Assembly: GCA_024516035.1 (NCBI GenBank)
Contig: CM044958.1
Location: 47,631,295 to 47,695,294, forward strand
Direction of reading: 5' to 3'
Length of the DNA stretch: 64,000 nt
Source of the DNA: Bactericera cockerelli
Lineage: Eukaryota; Arthropoda; Insecta; Hemiptera; Triozidae
Shown piece after piece: positions 41,420 through 53,607 of the stretch. Every line of letters starts with the position of its first letter. The stretch's first letter is position 1. The translations under genes and the position numbers were made by a program. The notes beneath the pieces were generated by a model that worked only from the letters and a program-made list of their open reading frames with translations, did not search any database and was not told the origin of the DNA.

Positions 41420-41490
41420 CACACACGCGCGCACACACACCACACACACACCACACCACACCACACACACACACGCATACACACACATGC
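41420..41490 (+). repeat. (CA)n microsatellite
   Basis: Interrupted CA/CACAC repeats immediately before the LINE fragment. Confidence 0.9.
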
Positions 41491-42141
41491 ACAAAATGTA
41501 GATCTTTCACCTGTTCAATTCAGGGATGCACTAGCTTTGCGATACAATCATGGACTACGAAGCCTCCCCACACTATGTGATGACTGTGGCGATGAGATGA
41601 ATGTCACACACGCATTGAACTGTAAAAAAGGTGGACTCGTAAAACACGGTCACGATTACCTAAGGGATGAATGCATTATGATAGCCAGTTATGCATGGAA
41701 TGGCATTGTTAAAGAACCAGTCATGAAAGACTCGTCAAGCACACAATCAGCATTGATAGGGGTAATTTCAAGATCAAAGGTGTATGGGAAGCAGATAAAA
41801 CAGCGTTCTTTGATAACCGCATTGTAAATGCTGACGCTAAGTCTTACTCTTCCCAAACGTGGTCATCAATAGCAAAACGCCATGCAGACGAAAAACACAG
41901 CAAGTACAATAAAGCTGCTGAGGATCTCAGAGGATCATTTACCCCTCTTGTTTGCTCATGTGAAGGAGTGCTCCAATTAGAATATGAAAATTTCTTAAAA
42001 AGAATAGCATTAGTTTTATCTGAAAAATGGAAGAAGCCATATGGACATATTTTAAACTGGGCGAAAGTCAGAACACAGATTGCAATCATAAGAGTCAGGA
42101 CACTGTATCTCTCCGAATACGAGGCACAAGATACAAGCTGA
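41489..42141 (+). pseudogene. LINE C-terminal fragment, nuclease-like, frameshifted
   Basis: The first frame reads [15 protein letters not shown], then CDDCG and HALNCKKGG (a Cys/His cluster). From about 41779 a second frame reads [37 protein letters not shown] and [13 protein letters not shown], and ends with TGA at 42139-42141. The [14 protein letters not shown] and [10 protein letters not shown] strings are familiar from RT-containing proteins of many invertebrates. One frameshift separates the parts, and everything upstream including RT is gone. Confidence 0.68.
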
Positions 42142-42789
42142 CCTCGTATGGATTTGATGATGGAGCAGCGCTTTCATACATTGACAATTAGATAGGTGAT
42201 GACAATGTTCTGTTCCTTTTTTTTTTTAATAAAAATGTATAAACCGTATGCCTCTGAAGATTTTAATTTTTCAGAATGTCACCATTGTCTTTTATCACAT
42301 TTCTATGATTTTTTCTGTGCACTTTATTTTATTTTTTTGTAATTATTTATTTTATTTTCAACAGGTTGGTACATACATTACAAGGTTAAAGCCTCTATCA
42401 CATTTTAGCCTACCTATTTTAAGAATAAACTCTTCAATAGTTTGTTATAAGAAAAAGAAAAACATACATGTTTACCCTGCCCTGCCGTCTGGACTCAATT
42501 CACTTGTCAAGTCTGTTACAAGTAATCAGTGATGTCACGCGTACGACATTTGCCATATCCGTATGACTTTTTGAGTTGATGTACGAGTACAGCTGAGAGT
42601 CTCTGCCGTACGCCAGAAGTAGAATTCATGGAATAGCGAAAAAAAAAATACGTCTTGAATTTTGTATGACAAAATTAACTGAGGTCCGTCGTAATTTTAC
42701 AGAGCGAGGATGAGGACCTATGACGGTACGTTTCATACCTATTAATCGCCCACGGCACTAAGAAAGTGTTTTTCAAATTTATTTATTTA
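42142..42789. other. No gene seen
   Basis: AT-rich DNA after the LINE fragment, perhaps its 3' UTR (a poly-T/AATAAAA stretch at 42220-42235). Nothing else supported. Confidence 0.4.
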
Positions 42790-42960
42790 TTTACACTTTA
42801 AATTGGACATATATTACATACAACACAGCTAGATAATTACAAATTAATATACAATATAAGAGAAGAAAAAAAATAAAGAAAAAATAAATAAATATATACA
42901 GAATATATGTTCTAACCAAAGATTGGGGTTATAGCCTTCGGCAATCTATTCCACCCAACT
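42790..42960 (-). repeat. LINE 3'-end fragment
   Basis: Inverted, diverged member of the 33461 family: ATATGTTCTAACCAAAGATTG and GGCAATCTATTCCACCCAAC. Confidence 0.6.
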
Positions 42961-43442
42961 TTTTAACTTTTTTAAATAATTACCCATAATTGCTTTTCAA
43001 AAAATGACCTGCGGAGCGGGGCTTTTACAAGAAATTCTCAGAGTAAAATGAAATTGACCACGGCTCCGTGAAATTTACTTTGGTCATAATTATGGTGCTT
43101 CGCGACTAAATTAGGTTGAGAACCGCTGTCCTAGGGTAGTCATTATTTTTTTTTTTTTTTAATAGAAAAATAAAACAGCCTATGACGACGAGTGTTGTAA
43201 TAGGTACATTGGTTATGGTAACTAGGTACCTACAGGTACTTCATGAGAAAGTGTACCAACCTAGGTATAGGGTATAGGCCAATGCCTGATGGTAAACCCC
43301 TTCTTATAATAATATCTACAGTGAGATGAAAATTATTGAAAAAATAAAGAAATAAAAAACAACCAAGTTTATTCTCAATTGGATTTTTTACTTTTCTTTT
43401 ATTATTATTTTTGAAAATATGCAGTCATCATGGCCAAGTGTG
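42961..43442. other. Low-complexity intergenic DNA
   Basis: T-rich and A-rich tracts with ACCTAGGTA-type strings; no gene seen. Confidence 0.4.
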
Positions 43443-43780
43443 GGCCAGCCTCCGTGGCGTAATGGTTGTGACTACTGCCCGTAGTCCAGAGTTCCCGAGT
43501 TCAACTCGCGGTTGGAGCAGACTTTTCGAAGAAAATTCTGTTTCATCCAAACACGTGAGGCTGGCATTTCCGGCCCAACCCAGGCTGGGTGAGGTTAATG
43601 TGGGTAGCTGGTACGATTCCCAGCGAATGGAGGGTAAAACCCCCGTCCTGACTATCTATCTCAGTCAGGACGTTAAAACCAAATAGAATCAACTGGTCAC
43701 AATAGATCTAATTAGGTCGCAGTGTTAATTGTAAGGGTTTCACTGAAAACCCTGCAACCAGGTCAGATAATAATAAAAAT
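43443..43780 (+). repeat. tRNA-headed SINE with the shared body
   Basis: tRNA-like head (A box CGTGGCGTAATGG, B box GAGTTCAACTC). The body holds GGCCCAACCCAGGCTGGG, TGAGGTTAATGTGGGTAGC, CCAGCGAATGGAGGGTAAAA, GTCAGGACGTTAAAACC and CAACTGGTCACAAT. The same body follows 5S heads at 59314, 59551 and 14014. Confidence 0.85.
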
Positions 43781-43783
43781 AAA

Positions 43784-43913
43784 TGGCCAAGTGAGTGCGC
43801 TCTAAGCATAGTATGCATAATGAGTTCGATTTGATCCCAAGTGGGGCAGGAATTTACTGCTCTGTACATGGATGTTCAGGGTCCACTCGTATCTGGTGAA
43901 GAAAAATGAGTTT
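43784..43913 (+). repeat. SINE-A, diverged head
   Basis: GGCCAAGTGAGTGCGCTC, TTTGATCCCAAGTGGGGC, AGGAATTTACTGCTCTGTAC and GGTCCACTCGTAT follow the SINE-A order. Directly downstream of the previous SINE. Confidence 0.65.
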
Positions 43914-44420
43914 TCAAGAAACCCTCTCGACTAAAAAACTCTCAAAAGTATCAAATTGTTAATACTAAACCTGTTAATTTTTTGTTCCCTTGTGAAATGT
44001 ACTAGTAAAAGTACCTAAAAAATATCGAAAATAGGTACAGGTACACCCGTTTTTGTACGTAGGTACAGTACCTATGTACCTAATTCAAGGTACATCACAA
44101 CACTGCCTATGACGTTGATCTAGTCCAATCTAGGTTAAGTACCTTCATCTCGGTGAGAAAAGTCTAACAGTTCAAGTGCCAGTCTTGTCAGACCAAATAG
44201 GAGATCGAGCCCTGAAAATATCATTTTGTTAAAAAAAAAAAGAAAATATCATTTTTTTCTTACGGAACACAGGTAGGTATTAGTTAGGTACCTACTAAAA
44301 AAAATATTCCAACCCAAATCATTATTGAACCAGGGCCCTTTTCTTCTGTATCATTCGTGTGTATGAATCTTAGATAAAAAGTTCATGTATTTTCCGCTAG
44401 AGAGCAGTTCAATGCAGAGT

Positions 44421-46234
44421 TCAGATTTTTACACCAAGGTCATTAATCTTTTCCTGCAATGTTGCCAGCATTTCCATATTATGAAGTACAAATCCAATCC
44501 GTTTTTCATAGATGTATTTCATTTTTAGAGAGTGGAAAGAAATGAAAGAATCTTGATCGGGATCTTCATAATCAGATATCAGATGACAAAGACACTTTCA
44601 TTGTAATAATTCTGAAATAATTATTTTTGAAAATAACTGGAGGGTGGAGGTGAAAATGAAAACGTTGTACTTCATTCTAGGATATTTTCCATCCAATCAT
44701 TCAATGGAGGTATTGTTGTTATAAAAAAGTTGTGATTCTTATCAATGTGATTCTTTCTTCTTTAAAGTAGATTTACCTATATTAGGAATGATACGATTTG
44801 ATTCCAAATTCTCATGAATCAATTTATTCCTATAAATATAATTTATTATTTTAACAGTGGTTTTTATTCATTACACAATGAAGTGAAATCTAAGTTTTAA
44901 TCGAAAATCTAGTGGATATACTTCATACTTGGCAATTAATTGGTTAGATCAGTCGCACAACTTTTATATTAATTTTTGGTACTGAATTTGTACATAACTA
45001 TGTATATTATGTACAAAATATTATATTAAATTCCACTATTAGGAGGATTTAGTAAAAAATTCCATCTCTACCTGCCGGCTAAAATCCGGCTATTCGATTT
45101 TTGCCAATGTTAAAAATAAAAGTTGGTTTGGCATCACCGTCCGTACTTTTTAATTTTCATAATGGCCGTCGACAACTCTTGTAAAAAATTTTTGTTCATG
45201 AACTCTGACAGAACTTTCTTGGAAATTGTCTATTCCAGCCTGTGAAAACTGTGATAAAATTGTTAGTGTTGTGCGAAATTCTGCGAGTATATCAACCCAA
45301 GTGTCTCGCTAAGAGTGTCTCAGTTCGAACCTCGGATTGGTCTTTGCTGTGAAGTGCAATACGATTTAGATTTCAAGGTATGGGATAGTCGGCGTCTTTA
45401 ACTCATAGCAACTATTGATTTTTTCTAGACGTTGTCCTGTTTTGGATTGCTGATCTCTTGTGAACCTCTTTCCAAGTATGGTCTGATTAACTCCCCATTA
45501 CTCATGTAAGTTATCAAGCATAACTTTAAATCAATGCCAGGTGGTCATACTATTAGACTTGAGTTTGAGGTCATGGCTAAAGACATTGCATCTGTGTTAA
45601 TTTTAGACAAATTTGGTTTAACTAGAGACAGTAGTACACTGTATTAACCTTTTACGGTCAAGTGCATGTCCCACATGCAACCATAGAAACGCTGCTACAC
45701 TCCAGTATAAAATTCACTAGAACAGTCCTTAAGGTCCAGTGCATGTCCCACATGCATTGTTTTGTTTGTTCATCAGGTCAAGTTGATTCGGAAAGAAACG
45801 AAGCGCTATGGTCCAGTAGATTTTTTCTTTCAAATTACAGACCTCGTATACAGGGTGTTTGTAGACGACCCAAACTTTTGACTTTTTAAAAAGAACAATA
45901 GATCCCCAATTAGTGATATGGGAGCTAAAAATGGGTAAATAATTAGGTATAAAACACTGTTAAAAAAAGGTAGGTAGTGGAAGTACAAAAAGACAATATG
46001 TTGAAGAGGGTGGTGAAATCAATGCTAACAACGCCACCCTGTATCACACATCATCCATCTTTGTCTAACTCATGCCAACAAGTGTGCTAGAAAGAGACAG
46101 AGATAAACTTTGCAGAGGTATATTTGACACTCAAATAAACATATAAAGAAAATAAATTACCTACCACAAAGTAAATTTCTAATTTTCTTTGCTTCTTCTT
46201 TACCTATAAAACTATACACTTTTCTTTTAGACAT
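44421..46234 (-). CDS. Weak two-exon gene model, about 70 aa
   Basis: Exon 1 (46234-46165) starts MSKRKVYSFIGKEEAKKIRN and ends in phase 1 at a GTAGGT donor. Exon 2 (44563-44421) starts after a ...GAAG acceptor and reads DPDQDSFISFHSLKMKYIYE to NDLGVKI with a TGA. The phases agree, and the second exon looks coding (mixed charged and hydrophobic, ending cleanly). The acceptor is weak, extra exons between the two are possible, and no family is recognised. A small intracellular protein is the best description. Confidence 0.3.
45646..45770 (+). repeat. Repeat with GTGCATGTCCCACATGCA palindromes
   Basis: GTCAAGTGCATGTCCCACAT and GTCCAGTGCATGTCCCACAT lie about 76 bp apart. The left copy follows TTAACCTTTTACG. 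TTAA and CC-start ends with internal palindromes recall piggyBac-like termini; the other end was not found. Confidence 0.4.
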
Positions 46235-46639
46235 TTTAATCACAGAAATAAAGACGATAGAACAGGTACTACACTGAACCAACCTTCCGCAGGTTGCACT
46301 GATAATAATGTTTGTTTACACAGCTGGCTTACATTTTAGACACTTTTGACTTGTTCATAAATATTCTACGGAATATCACTTGAGTGAAGACTTAAGAACA
46401 CAATTCATGTCATCATCATATTGCAGATATGTAGTATGTACCTATGTACAAGGGTATGCACCTGCATACAAAGGAAAATTGATAAACTGATACACATTGT
46501 TGCACTAAAAATTTGATGAGAAACTGTCCCCTTTATCTCTGTAAAACATATTACAAAATTTCCATCACTGGAGTCTCAAGAAGCATGAAGTTAATCATTT
46601 CTTCTTAGGTCCAAATTATAATAAGGCTAGTGAATTTGG

Positions 46640-46745
46640 TAGCTTGATAAAAAATGCTGTGGTCTCGTAATCTTGAGGTTTGAGTCACTAGTATGGCAGT
46701 TGTTATTTAGTCTTGTATAACTAGTAATCACAGATATGATAATTT
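46640..46745 (+). repeat. SINE-D, diverged
   Basis: GGTAGCTTGATAAAAAATGC, GTCTCGTAATCTTGAGG and GTTTGAGTC follow the SINE-D head order; tail GTAATCACAGATATGAT. Confidence 0.5.
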
Positions 46746-48049
46746 ATGAAATAAGCTCAACATGGGTAAACCCCGTTAATTTGTAAAAAACAAAAAAAAA
46801 AAAAAAAAACATGAAGACAAGGGAATACCCTCTCTTGTCTGGGTTATTTCATTTAAAACCCTGCAATTATTGGATAAGACCATACAAAATATCTGATAAT
46901 GTTCATGTATGGATTATTCAGGATGCAAGTTTTAACCTCTGCTCACTGAAAATTACACCAGCCTGTGTGTCAGGAATCCTCTACTAACGTAGGACAGGAA
47001 TCTAGGGACATAACCACTAGGCTCTCAATGTTTTTCTGATCATGTCTAGGCAGGATCTGCTGTGTTCTGGTCAGAAAATACATTTGAGTTATTCATTGAT
47101 TGTTTGTGGCAAGTGGTTGTTCTCTTGGATCTTGAGTTTGCCTTTCACATCTGACAATATCTAGTTTTAGATATTTGAAGTAGGTTATTTTTTACTTCTT
47201 AATATTCCTCAAAATTTCACTAATTTCTTCACCACTGTTATCCAAATAAAATAGATAAATTTCTCTTGAGAAGAGTAATAATTTTCCCTCTACGACACGG
47301 ACTGTAATATCTGCTGAACAAGTAAATATTTGCCATGCAAATAAATTAACCTAGAAATAGTCTGGTGTTATGAGTATTAAAAGAGATTTCTGGCATGTAA
47401 ATACAATTGTAATAATTTTGCAACCTCATTGCACTCTTATTTATTTTAGTACTAGAATGTCATATTGCACACAACCCACTAATATTAATTTTTCAAAATG
47501 TGTATAGATTAAAAACTTCCGGAGATCTGCAAACTTTCCCCCGGAATCAAAGTGAATAAAATACAAGGACCTTATTAGATTAATTCTAAACCCGTGTCCA
47601 TTGATTGGACATTGCTATTCCTGATTGATGTGACCCATGTCCTGACATATCATCTCCCAACAGTGAAAGGTTAGTATCACCAGGTACATGTATTATTGAG
47701 AAAAATACTTATTGTTGAGAAAAAAAAATTGTCTTTTTTTCTTATCTTCTCCTGTCTTCAAGTGCTTATAGTAAAAATACTTGTAAATATATGTATATCA
47801 CTGACCAAACAATTTTTATAGGACAACCTTTGTTATTCTAAGCACATTTGCATGGATTAGTTTGGTCTAAGAAAAACTACTAGGGGGAAACAATTAATAT
47901 ATTTATTAATGTACTGCTCACTATGTGAGTTGCCAAAGGAACACAGTATACAAATCAAACTAGTTAGTTATTCCATTTTTCTTTGTTGTTATTATTTTTT
48001 TTTCTTCTATTTTTCTGTTCTTCTTCTTTTTTTTTCTCGTTATTCAATA
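46746..48049. other. Intergenic DNA, nothing recognised
   Basis: No exon-like or repeat structure that I can support; a poly(A) tract lies near 46790-46810. Confidence 0.4.
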
Positions 48050-49025
48050 TTAGGTGTATAGATGTTTGTTAATAATATGAAGAGTGTCTTTCAATACTGT
48101 CCGGCACATATCTTTCAGCGTCTTTTTCTTAATGTTGTGTGTTTTGAAAAAATTGCACAGGAAAGGAGAAGCTGTTCCCCTGACTCCAAACCACAGTCCA
48201 ATTACATCCCAGTCATTGATATTGTACTTTTCCTTGAAGTAGGGAACTGTTGGAAGATAAATTAGTCTCTTTCTTCATTGATATCAGTGTCTTGTGTTTC
48301 AGTATTTGTTTCCCAACGAAGGGTGGGATCCAAAATGAGACCTCGATTTTTTTTACGGTCAAGGACAACAATGTCTGCGCGCCGATTTTGACTACTCCCG
48401 TCATCTTGTATTGCCTCGCAATGGACTTCTTTGTAGACTTCCCAGTTTTGTTGTCTGAACTGATCTGCTACAAGTGTTCTTATCTTATGATGAGCCGCAT
48501 TCCGAAGATTTTCAGATCGTGGACAGGAGCCGCGAATGTGAGAAATAGTTTCCATGAGGTTTTTCTCTCTGCAGGGAGGGTTCCTGCAGAGGGGATTTCC
48601 CACACTACGCCCACCTGTTGCACGATTAGACATGGAATTCATTGATAGTTTTATAGCATTAGTCCACTCGCTACTTGTTAGCCCTTCTTTGTTTGACGTC
48701 CAACTGTTTGTCATTGAACAATGTTGGTACCATTTCACACCAATCCCTCTTTGGGGTAATTCACTCCATTTTTTGAATTCTAGAGATCTTAATTCAGCCC
48801 TCATTGCTCGAACGGTAGATTCTGATGTGATTGAGAGATGTTGTTTACACGTTTGTAATTCTTTGTCAATATCGCGAGAGGCATGTAAATGAAGATCATT
48901 ACATTTCATCAGGGTTTGCCAGATATTGATATGTTGTAATGATGCCTCCCATGTTACTCGGATGAGACCAATACCTCTCACATTACGTCTAGAGTAATAG
49001 ACGGGGATTGGGGTATAATGAACAC
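48050..49025 (-). pseudogene. LINE C-terminal fragment (type I), one frameshift
   Basis: Reads RRNVRGIGLIRVTWEASLQH, a Cys/His finger (CRNPPCREKNLMETISHIRG, then SCP), EVHCEAIQDD, RRADIVVLD, and GLILDPTLRWE. After a frame change near 48262 it continues LPTVPYFKEKYN, VIGLWFGVRGT and LKDTLHIINKHLY to a TAA at 48050-48052. The motif order is the same as 24494-24840 and is familiar from invertebrate RT proteins with a C-terminal nuclease-like domain. RT itself is missing. Confidence 0.68.
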
Positions 49026-49762
49026 TTCAGATGAACTAGTTTTGATCAATTTACATTGCTGTTTTCCAAGACAAACTTGATGATCCTAGGCAACCTAGGC
49101 TAAACTAATATAAATAACCATACGGAAACCTTTTAAAAGTATAATACCAATCTAAAAAGAATAATAAGTCTAGGACAATCTGAATTAGGCTGGGTTAGCC
49201 TAGGGCAAACCAAGTGTATTCTTTACCGTTTTTTTTTGTCTATTAATTCCGCACTAAGGCTGGGATCCCACTGAGTGTACCTAGAGCATGTTATAGACAT
49301 TTTTATCAGTATTAAATCTTTGTTTAATATCTTTTTCCTAAGTTAATATTTACAGTATGATTCAATAAATTAATAAACAAAGATGGCCTTGAGCTGTTTA
49401 TAAACCAGTTGATCAGGATTGAATGGTAGAGATTGCTTGTTTTTCTAGCTCTTGTGTTTACATATTTAAAATGTAAACAAGAGTTTCATTAATAAAAGTA
49501 ATATTTCTATGAGGTACTTTCTTAACATATTCTATTTATTTTTACTGTGTTGTATTCAACATTTCCATCAAACAATGTTACCTTTCCTTACTCTCACAAC
49601 TCACTGTTTATTTCTGTTTGTGTTGCATGTGTAAATCTTTGTGCCCTTTTAATTGTAACTTATCTTTGTGTCCTTTTAATTGTAACTTATCTTATTTTGA
49701 ATGTTTTGTGTTGAATTGAATTTGTTTCTACTTGATCACTTTTTTACAGCAAGGTCATTTGG
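49026..49762. other. Intergenic DNA, nothing recognised
   Basis: AT-rich. A TCTATTAATTCCGCACTAAGG string near 49238 is one end of an inverted-repeat family also seen at 50741-50875 and 52110. Confidence 0.4.
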
Positions 49763-49833
49763 TTGGGGGTTTCACCCTCCCTTAGCTGAGGGTGCTACCC
49801 ACATTAACATTCACCCTGGGTGGGGCCAGAATT
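49763..49833 (-). repeat. SINE body fragment
   Basis: Inverted piece of the shared SINE body (GGGTTTCACCCTCC, CTACCCACATTAACATTCAC and CCTGGGTGGGGCC). Confidence 0.55.
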
Positions 49834-49984
49834 TTTTTGTTGTTGTTGTAGTTGTAAAAAATAATTGAAATTCAGTAAATTCCATACTATTGCATGGCTT
49901 TTAACTTTTATATTTTCATAGTTATTAGTTTTTTTCATTTATTTAAATAATTGTATAAATAATAATTATGTAACAATAATTAAT

Positions 49985-50285
49985 TTTATTGCCAGCCTCT
50001 ATGGCGTAATGGTTGTGACTACTGCCCGTAGTCCAGAGATCCTGAGTTTGATTCCTGGTTGGGGCAGACTTTTCACACAGACTCCCAGCAAATGGACAGT
50101 AAAACCCCCATCCTGACCTTCTTAAAAATCAGGACTTTAAGACCAAATAGAATCAACATTTTTGTTTTATGAAATATTAAATATTGAGCCCTCTAGTGAG
50201 AATTAAAAAAAATTCAAAAAATAGAATCAACTGGTCACAATACATCTATAATTGGGGGCTTCACCTGTGGAAATCCAACCAGTCT
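49985..50285 (+). repeat. tRNA-headed SINE, body partly deleted
   Basis: Same head as 43443 (CCTCTATGGCGTAATGGTTG, GAGTTTGATTCCTGG). The middle of the body is deleted, but CAGCAAATGGACAGTAAAAC and CAACTGGTCACAAT remain. Confidence 0.75.
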
Positions 50286-50339
50286 ATAATAATAACCAAT
50301 TTTATTAATTCATTGTAGTTCATTATCATTTTTTTTGTT

Positions 50340-50740
50340 GCATGATTTACAGTTGGTTTTAAAGGATAATTTCAGCATGAAGTTTTGAATCACCAGGGTG
50401 TTTTCTCAAGGGAATGTTTTTCAGCAAAATCTTATAATCACACACCACCAACTGAAAAAAATATATTCTCAGAAGTTCAATAAAATATTTTTTGTAACTT
50501 TATATTGCAAGTTAAACTATACATGGCAATAAAAATAATGATAACTACCTACCTTTGATTTTAGGCTCTTGATGGCCCCAAAATGGGGTTTTTCTAATCA
50601 TTGACATCGTCTCTATCAGTCAAATCTGCAATTTCATACTCAATAAGATAAAAATTACGAAAAAATAAAGGATAAAAATCCACCATTAAAAAAATGTTAT
50701 GAAAACGATAACAGAAAATGGCCTCAAGAGCATGGATTTA
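50340..50740. repeat. Dispersed repeat, inverted relative at 54060-54370
   Basis: TTTTTCAGCAAAATCTT, CAACTGAAAAAAATATATTC and TCTCAGAAGTTC reappear inverted and diverged at 54230-54320. No coding potential; type unknown. Confidence 0.5.
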
Positions 50741-50875
50741 GCGCGGAATTAATGGACAAATTCTATATCACAAGTCATATCTAAGCATTGGTTTTCCCTA
50801 TCTTACACAGTACGCAATCCGTGACTTAGCGCCGCAGAGGTTTTACAAAAACGTCTATTAATTCCGCCCTTAGTT
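50741..50875. mobile_element. Small inverted-repeat element
   Basis: GCGGAATTAATGGAC at the left and GTCTATTAATTCCGCCC at the right define ~130 bp. An extra end of the same family lies at 52108-52210. Confidence 0.45.
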
Positions 50876-51139
50876 ATAATTTGTTTAAAAACATATCATG
50901 TATGTATGTACATTGCATACTAAACTTATGGTCCAGGTATGGAATGAAGGGGCCTGAACAAGCTAATTTACATTCATGAAATCAAAATACAAAATACACT
51001 TTATAGCATTTCTCGTGGAAAAATACATAAGAAAAAAACTATCACTTTATTTCCATCACCTGCTGGGAGGATATGTCAGCCATGTATCAGAAATACCACG
51101 TAAAATCCTATGGTACATCAAGAAAGTGGAAAGCCTATA

Positions 51140-51975
51140 CAGGGTGGGGCAAAAGTCTGGAAACCCCTGAATAACTTTCTAATGCCTTCTTCGGTAAACT
51201 TAAAAATTTGTACGGTAAACCGGGCTAATAAGACCTTCTTTGAGAGTGGGGTCGATTTTTGTTACGGGCCCCCATGTCGGGGCCAGGGGGGCCAACCTTG
51301 CGATACACTTTTGGAAAGGTCTTTAAATAAAAAATACATTGGTGCAAATTTTATTTTATTTTATATTATTTGTTTGCAAATGGCGTCCAACTTTATGTAT
51401 GCAGTAAAGTCTGGAAACCCCTGAATATCTTTCGAAAGGACTTTCTCAGTAAATTTAAAATTGTGTACGGTAAACCTTAGTAATTAGACCTTATATTAGA
51501 ATTGGACCGATTTTTTTTTTACTGGCTCCCATGTCGGGGCCAGGGAGGTCAACTTCATTTTTTTAAATATGAAACCCCACCTTGCGATAGATTTTTGGAA
51601 AGATCTAATTACCCCGACTTACTGTGCACAATTTTAAATTAACTGAGAAAGCCCTTTCAAAAGATATTCAGGGGTTTCCAGACTTTACGGCATACACAAA
51701 GTTGGACGCCATTTGCAAACAGTTAAATATTTTAAAAATAAAATTTTCACTAATGTATTTCTTATTCAAAGACCTTTCCAAAAATGTATCACAAGATGGG
51801 GGTTCGTATTTAAAAAAATGAAGTTGGCCCCCTTGGCCCCGACATGGGGGCCGGTAACAATCGCCCGACTCTAAAAGAAAGTCTTATTAGCCCGGTTTAG
51901 CTTACAAAATTTTAATTTTACCGAAGAAGCCATTCGAAAGTTATTCAGGGGTTTCCAGACTTTTGCCCCACCCTC
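51140..51975. mobile_element. Foldback element, copy 1
   Basis: 836 bp flanked by TA. Ends CAGGGTGGGGCAAAAGTCTG and the complement (last base changed). Each half contains two diverged versions of one ~200-bp unit (TCTGGAAACCCCTGAATA then ATGTCGGGGCCAGG), so the element is an inverted pair of a direct duplication. Non-coding. Confidence 0.85.
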
Positions 51976-52326
51976 TATAAGTGTGTGTATAATTGTATAT
52001 TATACATTACATTAACTTTTGTAGTAGGAAATATTTAGGTTACATGAGACCCTAAATGGAACCATATTTTGTATTTTGAATCCGAACGTTTGAAACTTTT
52101 TGTGTGTCTAGGGGCGGAATTAATAGACGTTTTTGTAATACCTCTGTGGCGCCAAGTCACGGATTGCGTACTGTGTAAGATAGGGGAAAACCGACGCTTA
52201 CTAATGATAATAAGATATGGTTCCATTTAGGGTCTTATGTAACCTAAATCTGGCCCTCGGGGTCATTTCCTGTTATGGTTTTTATAATATTTTTTTGGTG
52301 GATCTTCTATCCTTCACAATTTAATA

Positions 52327-53188
52327 CAGGGTGGGGCAAAAGTCTGGAAACCCCTGAATAACATTTGAATGGCTTCTTCGGTAAAATTAAAATTTTGTAA
52401 GGTAAACCGGGCTAATAAGACCTTCTTTTAGAGTGGGGTCGATTTTTGTTACGGGCCCCTATGTCGGGGCCAGGGGGGCCAACTTTATTTTTTAAATACA
52501 AACCCCTACCTTGCGATACACTTTTGGAAAGGTCTTCAAATAAGAAATACATTGGTGCAAATTTTATTTTTTTAATATTAATTGTTTGCAAATGGCGTCC
52601 AACTTTGTATATGCAGTAAAGTCTGGAAACCCCTGAATATCTTTTAAAAGGGCTTTCTCAGTAAATTTAAAATTGTGTCGGGTAAGTCGGGGTAATTAGA
52701 CCTTATATTAGAATGGGACCAATTTTTTTTTACCGGCCCCCATGTCGGGGCCAGGGAGGCCAACTTCATTTTTTTAAATACGAAACCCCACCTTGCGATA
52801 CATTTTTGGAAAGGTATATTTACCCCGACTTACCGTGCACAATTTTAAATTTACTGAGAAAGCCCTTTTAAAAGATATTCAGGGGTTTCCAGACTTTACT
52901 GCATATACAAAGTTGGACGCCATTTGCAAACAATTAATATTTAAAAAATAAAATTTGCACCAATGTATTTTTTATTTGAAGACCTTCCCAAAAATGTATC
53001 GCAAAGTGGGGGTTCGTATATAAAAAAATGAGGTTGGCCCCCTGGCCCCGACATGGGGGCCGGTAAAAAAAATCGACCCCACTCTAAAAGGAGGTCTTAT
53101 TAGCCCAGTTTACCTTACAAAATTTTAATTTTACCGAAGAAGCCATTCAAAAGTTATTCAGGGGTTTCCAGACTTTTGCCCCACCCTG
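52327..53188. mobile_element. Foldback element, copy 2
   Basis: 862 bp flanked by TA (52325-52326, 53189-53190), with intact CAGGGTGGGGC ends and the same nested structure as 51140-51975. The copies are 350 bp apart and clearly separate insertions. Confidence 0.88.
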
Positions 53189-53296
53189 TATAAGGTTAGA
53201 TTAAAGTATATTCAAATATGGTTAATCTTTACTCCTTGGGTTTTCTAAAATAAGTACACCCTGTGAAGAGTGAGGAATTAATACATTTAATATTAA

Positions 53297-53607
53297 TACC
53301 GTCCAACCTAGATATAATGGAACGAGAAATGATAGAAAGCATTTCAAAATATAATCTAGAAGACGTATAATGTTTCTACCCCGCCGGAGTTCGAACCCGG
53401 GGCAGCTTGCGTGCAATCGATTCATTACTTACTAATAGTCCCCACCTGAAGGATCTTGATAGAACGCTGTTTATAATAGAGAAAATCTCAGGTCCCTGCG
53501 TCACCTGTTTAGGTGTAATAGAGAACTGGATATTTAACAAACCTCTTTATAATAGACATTTTGCTCTGTCCCTTGGGTTCTAATACTTCCAGGTTCGACT
53601 GTGGTTA
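53297..53607. mobile_element. pogo-like element remnant
   Basis: The right end reads, inverted, CAGTCGAACCTGGAAGTATT, close to the ends at 11151-11983. The left has CCAACCTAGATATAATGG. AATAGA/TATAATAG-type internal strings occur. A tRNA-like head lies inside on the minus strand (about 53378-53440, GGGTTCGAACTCCGG). Borders are worn. Confidence 0.45.

Noticed and set aside
48554..48892. 112-codon plus-strand ORF
   Set aside because: Antisense to the LINE fragment at 48050-49025, which has the recognisable motifs.
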